Shown in pieces: positions 27,701-39,203 of a stretch of 64,000 nt of DNA. The translations under genes and the position numbers were made by a program. The notes under the pieces were generated by a model. It worked only from the letters and a program-made list of their open reading frames with translations, was not told the origin of the DNA and made no database searches. The first letter of the stretch is position 1. The number at the start of each line of letters is the position of its first letter. Location of the stretch: NCBI RefSeq assembly GCF_014649375.1, contig NZ_BMSX01000029.1:53179-117178 (forward strand), written 5' to 3'. This DNA comes from Streptomyces aurantiogriseus (GTDB taxonomy: Bacteria > Actinomycetota > Actinomycetes > Streptomycetales > Streptomycetaceae).

Positions 27701-29695
27701 GTCACCGAGGTAGTCGCCGTTGGCGCCGCCCGCCGAGCGGGGCAGGCGCAGACCGAAGTCGTAGATCCAGGAGACGCTGCGGTCGGCGGCGCGCAGCTCG
27801 TACGGCCGTTCGTCGATGACCTCGACGCCGAGGCGGTTGAGGACCGGCAGCACGGCCGACAGGGAGATCGCGTCGCCCCTGCGGTAGATCTTGAAGCGGC
27901 GCTCACCGGGGCCGGCGCCCACCGGTTCGTACAGGCTGAGGGCGAAGTTCTGCTCCTCGGTGAGCCGTTCGAGGTGGACGAGGTCGGCGACCGCGGCACG
28001 CGCGGTGTGGTCGGCCTTGTAGCCCTCGGGGAAGGCGTTGTTGTAGCGGCGCAGCAGCTCCGCGGCCCGCTCCTCGCCCAGTTCGGCGTTGAGCGCCTCG
28101 GCGAACGCGTCGGCCCAGGACCGGGCGGCCTCGACCAGCCGGGCCTCGATGCGCTCCTTGTCGCTGTCGGACAGCTCGGGCAGTTCGGTGCCCTGCGGGA
28201 CGCGGACGACGAAGTGCAGGCGGGAGAGGATCGACTCGGTGTTCCAGGCGGTGAAGTCGACGCTGATGCCGCCCAGTTCCTCCTTGAGGATGTCGATGAT
28301 GCGCAGCCGGACGCCGGTGGTGTAGCGGTCGCGGGGCAGGTAGACGAGGGCGGAGTAGTAGCGGCCGTACTCGTCCTGCCGCAGGTAGAGGCGGAGCCGC
28401 CTGCGCTCCTGCAGGTAGAGAACGGACGTGACGATGGACCGGAGTTCGTCCACCGGCGTCTGGAACAGCTCGTCGCGCGGGTAGGTCTCCATGATCTGGA
28501 GCAGGTCGCGCCCGTCGTGGCTGTTGGGCGAGAAGCCGGCGCCCCTCAGGACGGCCTCGACCTTGCGCCGGACGACCGGGACCCGCATGACGGACTCGGT
28601 GTAGGCGGCGGAGGAGAACAGGCCGAGGAAGCGCCGCTCACCGACGACGTTGCCCTCGGCGTCGAACTTCTTGACGCCGACGTAGTCGAGGTAGGAGGGC
28701 CGGTGCACGGTGGCCCGGCTGTTGGCCTTGGTCAGGACGAGCAGCTTGTGCTCACGTGCCTTGGCGCGGGCGTCGGCCGGGAGCCGTTCGAAGGAGGGGC
28801 TGACGGGGTGGCTGTCGCCGCCGGCGTGATGCGGGTCGGAGCGCAGGATGCCGAGGCCGGTGCCGGGGACGGCGGCGAGGGAGTCGTCCTCCCGCAGCTC
28901 GTACTCCCGGTAGCCGAGGAAGGTGAAATGGTCGGCGGCGAGCCAGCGCAGCAGCTCACGGGCCTCCTCGACCTCGGGCGAGGGCAGGTCGGCGGGGACG
29001 GGCTCCTCTCCGAGCCGGTCGGCGATCCGCACGGACGCGTCCCGCATCTTCTCCCAGTCCTCGACGGCCTCCCGGACGTCGGACAGGACACGCAGCAGGT
29101 CGGAGGTGATCTGCTTCAGGTCGGCGCGGTCGGTCTCGCGGTCCATCTCGACGTGGATCCAGGACTCGACGTGCGCGTCGTGCGGAAGATCCCGGGAGGC
29201 GGGCGGGACGGCGAGCACCTCGATGAGCTTGCCGGTGACATCGCGGCGGACGACGATCTGCGGGTGGATGACGAGGTGGATGCCCCGCCCCTGCCGGGTC
29301 AGCTCGTTCGTCACGGAGTCGACGAGGAAGGGCATGTCGTCGGTGACGACCTCGACGACGGAGTGGCTGCAGGTCCAGCCGTTCTCCTCGACGGTCGGGG
29401 TGTGGACGCGTACGTTCGCGGTGCCCTGCGGCCGGTTCTCGGCCAGCCGGTAGTGGGAGAAGGCGGCTCCGAAGACGTCGACCGGGTCGCGGTCGGTGAG
29501 GTCCTCCGGGGCGGTGTGCAGGTAGTAGCGCTGGAGGAACGAGAGCACGGAGTCGTGGTCGGGGATGCCCGGGGTCCCCGGACCGCCCTCGCCCGTCGTC
29601 CCGGTCGGTAGGTGCCCCCCGACCGGGCTGTTCTCAGCGACCCGGGCCGCCCTCTCGAGCAACTCGGCCTTGGCTTCGTCCAGCTTGGTCTGCAT
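24740..29695 (-). CDS. gdh: NAD-specific glutamate dehydrogenase, large (about 180 kDa) class
   Basis: 1651 aa, the length of the L_180 class first described in Streptomyces. It catalyses NAD-dependent oxidative deamination of glutamate to 2-oxoglutarate and ammonium. A long N-terminal half with ACT-like regulatory segments (VTDDMPFLVDS near residue 90) precedes the catalytic core, where FGKVARGGLRWSDRR and IVPVGAKGGFVAK are the substrate-binding motifs. The nucleotide-binding part has VVGIGDMSGDVFGNGML. It is monocistronic, with AGAGGA ahead of ATG 29695. Large antisense open frames over this gene are GC-content shadows. Confidence 0.95.
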   Translation of the reverse strand: MQTKLDEAKAELLERAARVAENSPVGGHLPTGTTGEGGPGTPGIPDHDSVLSFLQRYYLHTAPEDLTDRDPVDVFGAAFSHYRLAENRPQGTANVRVHTPTVEENGWTCSHSVVEVVTDDMPFLVDSVTNELTRQGRGIHLVIHPQIVVRRDVTGKLIEVLAVPPASRDLPHDAHVESWIHVEMDRETDRADLKQITSDLLRVLSDVREAVEDWEKMRDASVRIADRLGEEPVPADLPSPEVEEARELLRWLAADHFTFLGYREYELREDDSLAAVPGTGLGILRSDPHHAGGDSHPVSPSFERLPADARAKAREHKLLVLTKANSRATVHRPSYLDYVGVKKFDAEGNVVGERRFLGLFSSAAYTESVMRVPVVRRKVEAVLRGAGFSPNSHDGRDLLQIMETYPRDELFQTPVDELRSIVTSVLYLQERRRLRLYLRQDEYGRYYSALVYLPRDRYTTGVRLRIIDILKEELGGISVDFTAWNTESILSRLHFVVRVPQGTELPELSDSDKERIEARLVEAARSWADAFAEALNAELGEERAAELLRRYNNAFPEGYKADHTARAAVADLVHLERLTEEQNFALSLYEPVGAGPGERRFKIYRRGDAISLSAVLPVLNRLGVEVIDERPYELRAADRSVSWIYDFGLRLPRSAGGANGDYLGDDGRERFQEAFAATWTGKAENDGFNALVLGAGLTWRQAMVLRAYAKYLRQAGSTFSQDYMEDTLRTNVHTTRLLVSLFEARMSPERQRAGLEIVDALLEELDAALDQVASLDEDRILRSFLTVIKATLRTNFFQRTAAGTPHDYVSMKFDPQAIPDLPAPRPAFEIWVYSPRVEGVHLRFGKVARGGLRWSDRREDFRTEILGLVKAQMVKNTVIVPVGAKGGFVAKQLPDPAADRDAWMAEGVASYKTFISALLDITDNMVAGEVVPPADVVRHDEDDTYLVVAADKGTATFSDIANAVAQSYDFWLGDAFASGGSAGYDHKGMGITARGAWESVKRHFRELGVNTQAEDFTVVGIGDMSGDVFGNGMLLSEHIRLVAAFDHRHIFIDPHPDAATSYAERRRLFELPRSSWADYNTELLSAGGGVFPRTAKAIPVGSHIREALGIEAGVTKLTPADLMKAILRAPVDLLWNGGIGTYVKSSTESHADVGDKANDAIRVDGADLRVKVVGEGGNLGLTQLGRIEFARGGGRINTDAIDNSAGVDTSDHEVNIKILLNGLVSEGDMTVKQRNKLLAEMTDEVGRLVLRNNYAQNTAIANALAQSKDMLHAQQRFIRHLVREGHLDRALEFLPTDRQIRERLGAGHGLTGPETAVLLAYTKITVSDELLQTSLPDDPYLRGLLYAYFPTALREQFAEQIEHHPLRREITMTVLVNDTVNTGGTTYLHRLREETGASLEEIVRAQTAARAIFCSAPVWDGVEALDNQVEADVQTRIRLHSRRLVERGTRWLLNNRPQPLELAETVDFFADRVEQVWSQLTKLLRGADLEWWQKIYDELTGAGVPDELATRVAGFSSVFPALDIVSVADRTGKDPLDVAEVYYDLADRLHITKLMDRIIELPRADRWQSMARASIREDLYAAHAALTADVLAVGNGTSTPEQRFKAWEQKNAAILGRARTTLEEIQGSETFDLANLSVAMRTMRTLLRTHS

Positions 29696-30277
29696 TGTCC
29701 TCTGACTCCTGTCGCGCGCCGTTGCGTGACGTAGAAGGAAGTACGGTCTCTTCCCCTGCGGCTCGACGCCACGGCCCGGGATCTCCGGTCTGTTCCGACG
29801 CTATGCCGCAAGGTGAGATGAGCGGGGGGTTATCAGCCATTCTCGACGCTCCCCGGCGGTGTGACGCTGCTCTCTGCGTCGCCTGCTCCCAGGGGGTGTA
29901 CGGCGTCCTGGGGGCCCTTGCGACCCCGCCCCGCCCGCGAGGACCAGCGACTGCCGCCCGGCCACGGATGTCGTCCGAGGTCACCGGGCGCAGGGCAGGG
30001 GCAACAGCACCCCCGCGAGATATCGCGCTGATCACGCCACCAAGGCTATCGCTCCCCACGGGGGGCCCGTCATGAGCCGTATGTGTACAAAACCGGGGGT
30101 GGAAGTTTGACGTTCTGCACAGGGGCGGGAGCGGGGGCGCTGTGTGAAGGGACCCTTTCGAAAAGTCGCCGCGAGCCCCGCCCCGGAGGCACCCTGAAAG
30201 CACCGCACCTCTTGGCAAGGCCGCCCCCAAGAGGCACGTTGCCATGAAGAGCGCCCGCCCGAGAGGAGCCGCCCGAC
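29696..30277. other. 582-base intergenic stretch, no gene seen
   Basis: Between divergent gdh and the PfpI gene. Open frames here have no coding look or ribosome-binding sites. It must hold the promoters of both genes, but no confident -35/-10 pair is visible. A short inverted repeat CGCGA-GATA-TCGCG lies near 30017. Nothing else is recognised. Confidence 0.6.
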
Positions 30278-30844
30278 ATGACCGCGAAAATCCTCATCGT
30301 CACCGGCGACGCAGCGGAGTCCCTGGAGGTCCTCTACCCCTATCAGCGCCTCCGCGAGGAGGGCTACGACGTCCACATCGCGGCCCCCACCCGTAAACAG
30401 CTCCGGTTCGTCGTCCACGACTTCGAGCCCGGCTTCGACACCTACACCGAGAAACCCGGCTACACCTGGCCCGCCGACCTCGCCTTCTCCGAGGTCGACC
30501 CCGGCGAGTACGCCGCCGTGGTCATCCCCGGCGGCCGCGCCCCCGAGTACCTTCGCAACGACCCCGAACTGCGCAAGATCCTCAAGTCGTTCTTCGACGC
30601 GGACAAGCCGGTCGCGCAGATCTGCCACGGCCCCCTCCTCACCGCCGCGACCGACAGCCTCCGCGGCCGCCGCGTCACGGCGTACCCGGCGCTGGAGCTG
30701 GACATGCAGACCGCCGGCGCCACCTTCCAGGACAGCGAGGCGGTCGTCGACGGCACCCTGGTCTCCTCCCGCGCCTGGCCGGACCACCCGGCCTGGATGC
30801 GTGAGTTCCTCACGGTCCTGCGCGCGAAGGCACCGGCGACCTGA
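30278..30844 (+). CDS. DJ-1/PfpI family protein
   Basis: 188 aa class I glutamine-amidotransferase-like fold. The nucleophile elbow is AQICHGPLLTAA, with Cys followed by His as in PfpI/YhbO. The acidic partner is likely the Glu in the early DAAESLEVLYPY segment, and VVIPGGRAPEYLRND is the family's glycine-rich loop. Members act as stress-response glyoxalases/deglycases or peptidases, and the exact activity is not settled by sequence. GAGAGGAG precedes ATG 30278. A clear stem-loop follows the stop. Confidence 0.9.
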   Translation: MTAKILIVTGDAAESLEVLYPYQRLREEGYDVHIAAPTRKQLRFVVHDFEPGFDTYTEKPGYTWPADLAFSEVDPGEYAAVVIPGGRAPEYLRNDPELRKILKSFFDADKPVAQICHGPLLTAATDSLRGRRVTAYPALELDMQTAGATFQDSEAVVDGTLVSSRAWPDHPAWMREFLTVLRAKAPAT

Positions 30845-30864
30845 CCCACCCCGCAACCACTGTC

Positions 30865-30892
30865 GGTGCGGCGCCTCCAGGGGCGCCGCACC
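30865..30892. terminator. bidirectional terminator
   Basis: Perfect 11-bp stem (30865-30875 with 30882-30892), six-base loop, between the convergent PfpI and HAD genes. Confidence 0.85.
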
Positions 30893-30895
30893 CTT

Positions 30896-31558
30896 TCACG
30901 CGGCTGCCCACTCCGCCACCTCGACGGCCTCCTCCAGCGTGTCCACCACCGGCACCCCCACCTCCTCGAGGCTGGCCCGGCTGTGCGAACCGCCGGTGTA
31001 CAGCACCGCCCGCGCCCCCACGTGCAGCGCCGCGACCGCGTCGTCGGCGGCGTCCCCGATCACCACCGTGCGCTCCGCGTCGACCTCGGCCAGCTCCCGG
31101 AGGTGGCGCACCATGTGCTCCGCCTTGCTCCCCCCGGACGGCCCGGTCCGCCCGTCGACCCGTACGAAGTGCGGCTCGATCCCGAAGCCGCGCACCAGCG
31201 GGACCAGCTCCTCGTGCACGTACATGCTCAGCAGGGACTGACTGCGTCCCGCCGACCGCCACCCGGCGAGCAGCTCGGCCGCCCCTTCGGTGAGCCCGCA
31301 CCGCACCCGGTGCTCGGCGTAGTACCGGTGGAAGACCTCGTCCATGATCTCCCACTCGGCGTCCGTGGGCAGTCTGCCCATCAGCCGCTCGTAGAACTTC
31401 GGCACCGGCACGCAGTACAGCGCCCGATACCGCTCCAAGGTGATCGGCTCCAGCCCCAACTCGGCGAACGCCGCGTTCGTCGCCCCGATGATCGCGTCGT
31501 TGTCGTGGAACAGCGTCCCGTTCCAGTCCCAGACGATGTGCGCCGCTGACTTCCCCAT
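30896..31558 (-). CDS. HAD-superfamily hydrolase
   Basis: 220 aa from ATG 31558. HAD motif I is VWDWNGTLFHD: the nucleophile Asp is present, but the usual second Asp (acid/base) is Asn, a pattern seen in a subset of HAD proteins. Motif II is LLSMY, motif III includes the Lys of GGSKAEHM, and motif IV is VVIGDAADD. A helical cap lies between motifs I and II (about residues 15-90), as in phosphoglycolate-phosphatase-like enzymes. It probably hydrolyses a small phosphate ester. The stop lies four bases from the terminator stem. Confidence 0.85.
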   Translation of the reverse strand: MGKSAAHIVWDWNGTLFHDNDAIIGATNAAFAELGLEPITLERYRALYCVPVPKFYERLMGRLPTDAEWEIMDEVFHRYYAEHRVRCGLTEGAAELLAGWRSAGRSQSLLSMYVHEELVPLVRGFGIEPHFVRVDGRTGPSGGSKAEHMVRHLRELAEVDAERTVVIGDAADDAVAALHVGARAVLYTGGSHSRASLEEVGVPVVDTLEEAVEVAEWAAA

Positions 31559-31634
31559 GCCCGCAAACGTACCCGCCGCCACTGACAATCAAGAGAACGC
31601 CGGCGCATCGGCCCCGGTGTCGCCGGCGACGGCC

Positions 31635-32150
31635 TCAGTCCCCGGACCCCACCAGGTTGGGGATCTCCTGCGTGGCGAACCACAGCAGCTCATGGTCCTC
31701 GGCGCCGTCCACCACGAACTGCGCGTCGTCGTCCCCGGCGTCCGCCGCCGCGAGCGCCTCGGCCGCGGCGGCCACGTCCGCCTCCGCGTCACCGGCGTCG
31801 ACATGCACCGCCGCGGCCTTGGCCAGCGGTACGGCCCGGGCGACCCGCACCTCGCCGAGCGCCGCGGGGTCGAGCCCCCGGTCGGGGTCGGCCGCGGCCG
31901 CGCCGTCGGGTACGTCGACGGCGACCACGACCCGCCGGCGCGGCGCACCGGGGTCGGCCGCCAGCAGCCGCAGCGAGGCGAGCGCGGCCCGGCTGAGGGC
32001 GGCGTACTCCAGTTCCTCGATGTCGTCGGAGAGGTACCACTCGCGCAGGGCGGGCGTGACGGCGTACGCGACGAGCGGCCCGGACCCCAGCTCCCCCGTT
32101 TTGTGCACCTCGGCGAGACCGGGGAGGGTCAGGGGGACGTAGACGCGCAT
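31635..32150 (-). CDS. actinobacterial conserved protein (DUF6912-like)
   Basis: 171 aa from ATG 32150. It starts MRVYVPLTLPGLAEVHKTG and contains YAVTPALREWYLSDDIEELE, the conserved block of a protein family confined to actinobacteria and often found near the SecA/hpf/mtr region. No signal peptide, membrane segment or catalytic motif is visible. Function unknown. It lies 76 bases upstream of the HAD gene on the same strand and may be co-transcribed. Confidence 0.8.
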   Translation of the reverse strand: MRVYVPLTLPGLAEVHKTGELGSGPLVAYAVTPALREWYLSDDIEELEYAALSRAALASLRLLAADPGAPRRRVVVAVDVPDGAAAADPDRGLDPAALGEVRVARAVPLAKAAAVHVDAGDAEADVAAAAEALAAADAGDDDAQFVVDGAEDHELLWFATQEIPNLVGSGD

Positions 32151-32487
32151 GGTGGGCCGCTCTTTCCTGATCGGAGGCTCCGTTCGGTGCCCCGGGGAGG
32201 GCAGGGTCCCGCGCCTCCCGGAGGGCTTCAGGATACGTGCGGGAGTCCCCTTTCGGGTCCCCGCCCGCACCCCGGAAAGCGTCAGCCCCAGGCCTCGGAA
32301 CTCACCCCGCGCACCCCGCCTTCCCGCGCTTTTCCCGCCGCCGACCACCCTGATAGGTGAATCCCGCCGGACCGCCACCGCGACCGTCCGCTTCCTTGCC
32401 GTCACGGACCGCGTCCCCGTACAAGATCAGCACCGCAAGTTACCGCCCGGTAGAGACGCCGACCGGGCCCAGCGAACGGGGACACCC
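32151..32487. other. intergenic stretch between divergent genes
   Basis: 337 bases without a supported gene. An AT-richer patch near 32350-32460 probably contains the promoter of the Rv3235-like gene. No clear hexamers or repeats seen. Confidence 0.5.
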
Positions 32488-33108
32488 ATGAACAAGGTCA
32501 TGACGAGGGCCCAGCACACCCACGGCACCCGCCCACCGGGCCGCCGCGACACCCGCCGCCCCGCCGGCGCCCCACCCCGCACCCCGGGCGGCAGCTCCCG
32601 CACGACACCCACCGGCGGCCGCCCACCGGGTTCACCCGGCAACTCCTCCCGCACCCGCCCCACCGACAACCGCCCCACGACCGTCCCCGCCCTCCCCTCA
32701 CCGCCCCGCACGCCCGACCCCGCCCCCACCCCACGCAGCCCCCTCGCCCAGCCCCCGCAGCCCCAGCCCCGCCCCACCGACCTCTTCGCCGACCGCCTCC
32801 TCGCCGTCCTCAGCGGCCAACGCCCCGTCCACTCCATGCTCCGCCACACCGTCGGCCGCGCCTACGACGACCTCGCGCACCTCGCCGAACGCGGCCCCCT
32901 GCGCACCGCCCACGGCACCCGCCCGGTCGTCCGCGACATCGGCTACTACGTCCCCCGCCCCGGCGCGATCGAGGCCTTCGCCCGCATCGGCGCCGGCGAC
33001 CGCCTGCGCGCGATGGCCTTCCGCCTGGAACGCGGCCCCGACCGCCGCTGGCGCTGCACGGCCGTCGAACTCGGCGGCCCCCGCAGGCCCCGGACCACCG
33101 ACGACTGA
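32488..33108 (+). CDS. Rv3235-family protein
   Basis: 206 aa from ATG 32488. The first ~100 residues are a disordered Pro/Arg/Thr-rich tail. The last ~100 form the conserved Rv3235-type domain: FADRLLAVLSGQRPVHSML, then GYYVPRPGAIEAFARI and RWRCTAVELG. Rv3235 and its homologues lie next to secA in mycobacteria and streptomycetes. Function unknown, and the placement suggests a link to secretion. It is convergent with secA and separated from it by a stem-loop. Confidence 0.85.
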   Translation: MNKVMTRAQHTHGTRPPGRRDTRRPAGAPPRTPGGSSRTTPTGGRPPGSPGNSSRTRPTDNRPTTVPALPSPPRTPDPAPTPRSPLAQPPQPQPRPTDLFADRLLAVLSGQRPVHSMLRHTVGRAYDDLAHLAERGPLRTAHGTRPVVRDIGYYVPRPGAIEAFARIGAGDRLRAMAFRLERGPDRRWRCTAVELGGPRRPRTTDD

Positions 33109-33122
33109 CCCGGCAACACCGA

Positions 33123-33154
33123 AGGGCCGGGCCACCCTCAGGTGACCCGGCCCT
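33123..33154. terminator. terminator between Rv3235-like gene and secA
   Basis: 14-bp stem with one mismatch (33123-33136 with 33141-33154) and a CTCA loop, placed between two convergent genes. Confidence 0.8.
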
Positions 33155-33192
33155 CAAGCCCTGCAGACCCTTACTTCTGCCGCTGCCTGCGG

Positions 33193-36039
<2,847 letters not shown>

Positions 36040-36321
36040 GGGGGTTGGTCTCCTTGCCGGTCGGGCCTGGGACGGTCGGTTTCCATTTGACTTACTGAGC
36101 AACGGCCATCGTATGCGAGGACACCACCACGCCGGGAGGCCTGGCACGACGAGGACCGCACTCAGCCGCGCACGGCTTGGAATTTCCTTCTTCACAGAGG
36201 ACAACGGCCGGGCCGCGCGGATGGTGCCGGATCCGGCAAACGAATTGCGCGAAGTGTGATCACCCGCTCACACACCGCGAAAACATGGCGCCCGCGCGAC
36301 GCCCCCGCACAGAATCAGCCG

Positions 36322-36906
36322 ATGCAGCCCGTCACCCTCACCACCGACCGCCTCGTCCTGCGCCCGGTCGGCCCGCACGACACCGACGCGGTCCACGCCG
36401 CCGCCCAGGACCCCGACATCCAGCGCTGGACCACCATCCCCTCCCCCTACCTCCCCGAACACGCCCGCAACTTCACCGAACAACTGGCCCCGGAAGGCTG
36501 GGCCAACGGCTCGATGTTCACCTTCGGCGTGTTCCTCCCCGACCACACCCTCACCGGCGTGCTCAGCCTCACGATGCGCTCCCTGGGCACCGCCGAGGTC
36601 GGCTTCTGGGCCACCAAGGAACACCGCGGCCACGGCTACACCACCGAGGCCACCCTCACCGCCTCCCGCTGGGCCTTCACCGACCTCGCCGTCGACCGCG
36701 TCGAATGGCGCGCCGAAGTAGGCAACACCGCCTCCCTCGCCGTGGCACAGAACGCCGGCTTCACCCTGGAAGGCACGCTGCGCTCCGCGATCAACAACAA
36801 GGGCGTACGCCGAGACTGCTGGGTGGCCTCCCTCCTCCCCTCAGACCTGGGCCTGCCCTCAGCGGCCCCGTACCTGCCGGCACCGGCGGGCCCGGCCGGC
36901 GCGTGA
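36322..36906 (+). CDS. GNAT N-acetyltransferase (RimJ/RimL type)
   Basis: 194 aa from ATG 36322. It begins VTLTTDRLVLRPVG, typical of RimJ/RimL-like GNATs. The acetyl-CoA-binding motif A is VGFWATKEHRGHGYTTEA (R/Q-x-x-G-x-G/A as HRGHGY). Motif B is VEWRAEVGNTASLAVAQNAG. The acceptor may be a protein N-terminus, an amino group of a metabolite or an antibiotic, and sequence does not decide. The C-terminus is Pro/Ala-rich. The 282-base region upstream to secA holds the secA promoter but no other gene. Confidence 0.87.
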   Translation: MQPVTLTTDRLVLRPVGPHDTDAVHAAAQDPDIQRWTTIPSPYLPEHARNFTEQLAPEGWANGSMFTFGVFLPDHTLTGVLSLTMRSLGTAEVGFWATKEHRGHGYTTEATLTASRWAFTDLAVDRVEWRAEVGNTASLAVAQNAGFTLEGTLRSAINNKGVRRDCWVASLLPSDLGLPSAAPYLPAPAGPAGA

Positions 36907-37008
36907 GCGAGGCACGATGAGATCAGCCCGCCCGGGCCACCCCCTCCGGTGGAGTTCGAGGACGAGACCCGGAGCCCACTGTCAGCCCCACCCCCTATCG
37001 TGCGGACC

Positions 37009-38178
37009 ATGACGACCCCGCGCCCCGCACAGCTCTCCGCAGACGAAGCCCGCCGCATCGCCCTACGGGCACAAGGCTTCCTCGGCGCCCCCAACCGCAG
37101 AGCCGGCGTCCGCGGCGTCCTGCGCCACCTCGGCGCCGTCCAACTCGACACCATCTCCGTCCTCGCCCGCTCCCACGAACTCATCGCCTACGCCCGCCTG
37201 GGCGCCATAGGCCGCAAGACCATCGAGAACGCCTACTGGAAAGACACCCACGCCTTCGAGTACTGGTCCCACGCCGCCTGCATCCTCCCCATCGAGGAAT
37301 GGCCCCACTTCGCCTTCCGCCGCCGCGCCTACCGCAACCGCCCCCACTGGAACCACCCCCTCCCCGACGGCACCTACGACCAGGTCATCAAGCAACTCCG
37401 CACCGAAGGCCCCCTCACCGCCACCGAGTTGGGCGGCGCGAAGAAGACCAGCGAATGGTGGGACTGGTCCGGCACCAAGGTCGCCGTGGAGCGCGCCCTG
37501 ATGTACGGCGAGGTGGTCTGCGTCGAACGCCGCGGCTGGAAACGCGTCTACGACCTCGCCGAACGCGCCGTCCCCGCCGACCTCCTGCACGACGAACTGG
37601 ACGACACCGAATGCCTGCGCCGCCTGGTCCGCCTGGCCGGCCAGTCCCTCGGCGTCGGCACCCGCGCGGACATAGCCGACTACCACCGCCTCAAGGGCGA
37701 ACAGGTCGACGCGGTGATCGCCGACTCGGGCCTGGTCCCCGTCACCGTCGAAGGCTGGGGCAAGCCGGCCTGGGCCGACCCGGCCGCCCTGGAGACAGCG
37801 CCCCGCGGCCGCCACCGCACCACACTCCTGTCCCCCTTCGACTCCCTCGTCTGGGAACGGGCCCGCACCGAGCGCATCTTCGGCTTCACCCACCGCCTGG
37901 AGGCGTACGTCCCCAAACCGAAGCGGGTCCACGGCTACTTCGCCATGCCGGTGCTGGCCGGCGGACGACTCGTCGCCCGCGTCGACCCCGCCCGCGAGGG
38001 CCGCACCCTCGTCGCCAAACAGGTCACCCTGGACAACGCGAAGGCCGTCCCGGCGGTGGCACAGGCCCTCATCGAGGCGGCTACCTGGGTCGACTGCACG
38101 GACGTACGCGTCGAACGCGTGGACGCCCCGGAACTGCGCGAACCTCTCACGACGGAACTCGCCCGCACCCTCGCCTGA
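37009..38178 (+). CDS. AlkX/YcaQ-like DNA glycosylase (winged-helix HTH_42 family)
   Basis: 389 aa from ATG 37009. Conserved GAVQLDTISVLARSHELI contains the QxD motif that is catalytic in the AlkZ/AlkX (YcaQ) family, which unhooks alkylated bases and interstrand crosslinks. AYWKDTHAFEYWSHAA and the C-terminal HGYFAMPVLAGGRLVARVD are other family blocks. Streptomyces carries several paralogues, some inside crosslinking-antibiotic clusters. Here the setting is housekeeping, so general repair is more likely than self-resistance. The start is supported by agreement with the family N-terminus. Confidence 0.85.
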   Translation: MTTPRPAQLSADEARRIALRAQGFLGAPNRRAGVRGVLRHLGAVQLDTISVLARSHELIAYARLGAIGRKTIENAYWKDTHAFEYWSHAACILPIEEWPHFAFRRRAYRNRPHWNHPLPDGTYDQVIKQLRTEGPLTATELGGAKKTSEWWDWSGTKVAVERALMYGEVVCVERRGWKRVYDLAERAVPADLLHDELDDTECLRRLVRLAGQSLGVGTRADIADYHRLKGEQVDAVIADSGLVPVTVEGWGKPAWADPAALETAPRGRHRTTLLSPFDSLVWERARTERIFGFTHRLEAYVPKPKRVHGYFAMPVLAGGRLVARVDPAREGRTLVAKQVTLDNAKAVPAVAQALIEAATWVDCTDVRVERVDAPELREPLTTELARTLA

Positions 38179-38198
38179 CCGGCACCAGGCCACTGGGG

Positions 38199-38238
38199 CC
38201 GCTGGGCCGCTGGGCCGCTGGGCCGCTGGGCCGCTGGG
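38199..38238. repeat. octamer tandem repeat (5 x CCGCTGGG)
   Basis: Five perfect head-to-tail copies of an 8-bp unit, flanked by partial copies, lie between the stop codons of two convergent genes (nine bases before the end of the response regulator gene). It is not self-complementary enough for a terminator and is a good slippage site. Confidence 0.85.
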
Positions 38239-38247
38239 CCACCGGAA

Positions 38248-38994
38248 CTACCGGATCTCGAGGATCTTCTCCCGCATCGCGTACACCACCGCCTCCATCC
38301 TGGAGTGCAGCTGCAACTTCTCCAGGATGTTGCGCACATGGTTCTTCACGGTGTTCTCGGAGATGAACAGCTCCTTGGCGATGTCCCGATTGTTCATCCC
38401 CGTCGCGACAAGCTTGAGCACTTCCAGCTCACGGTCCGTCAACCGCGGCGCCGGAACGAGCCGGCGCTCGTCGGTTCGCTGGATCATCGACTTGAACTCG
38501 GTGAGCAGTTTCGACGCCATGGACGGACTGATCTGCGACTGCCCGTCGGCCACCGCGCGAATGGCCGTCGCGACCTCGTCCGTGGAGATCTCCTTCAGGA
38601 GATATCCCGTCGCACCCGCCTTGATCGCCTCATAGAGATCGGCTTCCTCATCACTGATCGTCAACATGATGATCTTCGCGCTCGGAGCCACCTCCTTGAT
38701 GGACGTGCACGCCTCGATCCCACCGCGCTTGGGCATCCGTACATCCATCAGCACGATGTCCGGCAGCAGATCGGCCGCCTTTTCCACGGCCTCGGCACCG
38801 TCGCCCGCCTCACCCACGACCTGGATGTCCTCCTCGGCCGCGAGCACGATTTCCAGTCCGCGACGGAACAAGGCGTGGTCGTCCACCACAAGGACTCTGA
38901 TCGGCTCCTTGCGGGGAGTGCCCGCATCCGGGCCCATGCCGACGACGCCGTCGTCGGCATCCCCGTCATGCAACGGTCCGAAGCTGTCCGCCAT
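38248..38994 (-). CDS. NarL-type orphan response regulator
   Basis: 248 aa from ATG 38994 (GGGGAGGA upstream). An acidic 30-residue N-terminal extension precedes the receiver domain. VVDDH supplies the acidic pocket and D84 (VLMDVRMPK) is the phosphoacceptor. The LuxR domain has LTDRELEVLKLVATG and ENTVKNHVRNIL. No kinase gene is adjacent; in related streptomycetes this regulator is also an orphan between the AlkX-like gene and hpf. It could be phosphorylated in trans or work unphosphorylated. Confidence 0.92.
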   Translation of the reverse strand: MADSFGPLHDGDADDGVVGMGPDAGTPRKEPIRVLVVDDHALFRRGLEIVLAAEEDIQVVGEAGDGAEAVEKAADLLPDIVLMDVRMPKRGGIEACTSIKEVAPSAKIIMLTISDEEADLYEAIKAGATGYLLKEISTDEVATAIRAVADGQSQISPSMASKLLTEFKSMIQRTDERRLVPAPRLTDRELEVLKLVATGMNNRDIAKELFISENTVKNHVRNILEKLQLHSRMEAVVYAMREKILEIR

Positions 38995-39203
38995 CGTTCC
39001 TCCCCCTGAAGGCTGCGGCCGTGGTCCTGTGCCATCGCCAACGCAAGGCAACGGCCCACCGATTGAGCCGTTGCTCGCCATGATTCCATGCCCGGACGGC
39101 AACGCGGTGACAGAGCGGTGCGCGAAGGGGTCGCACACGGATGCCCCTGGGGGCGCACAAGCGCTCCAGGGGCACCTGCCGAGCTGCCACGGGCCGGGTC
39201 GGG

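Noticed and set aside
24548..29611. 1687-codon plus-strand open frame opposite gdh
   Set aside because: It is the mirror of a highly GC-biased conserved gene. The protein is low-complexity (Val/Asp/Gly/Arg) with no family motif, and the minus-strand product matches the giant glutamate dehydrogenase.
29696..30245. 203-codon minus-strand frame upstream of gdh
   Set aside because: Pro/Arg/Ser-rich, no start signal, no conserved look; treated as the gdh promoter region.
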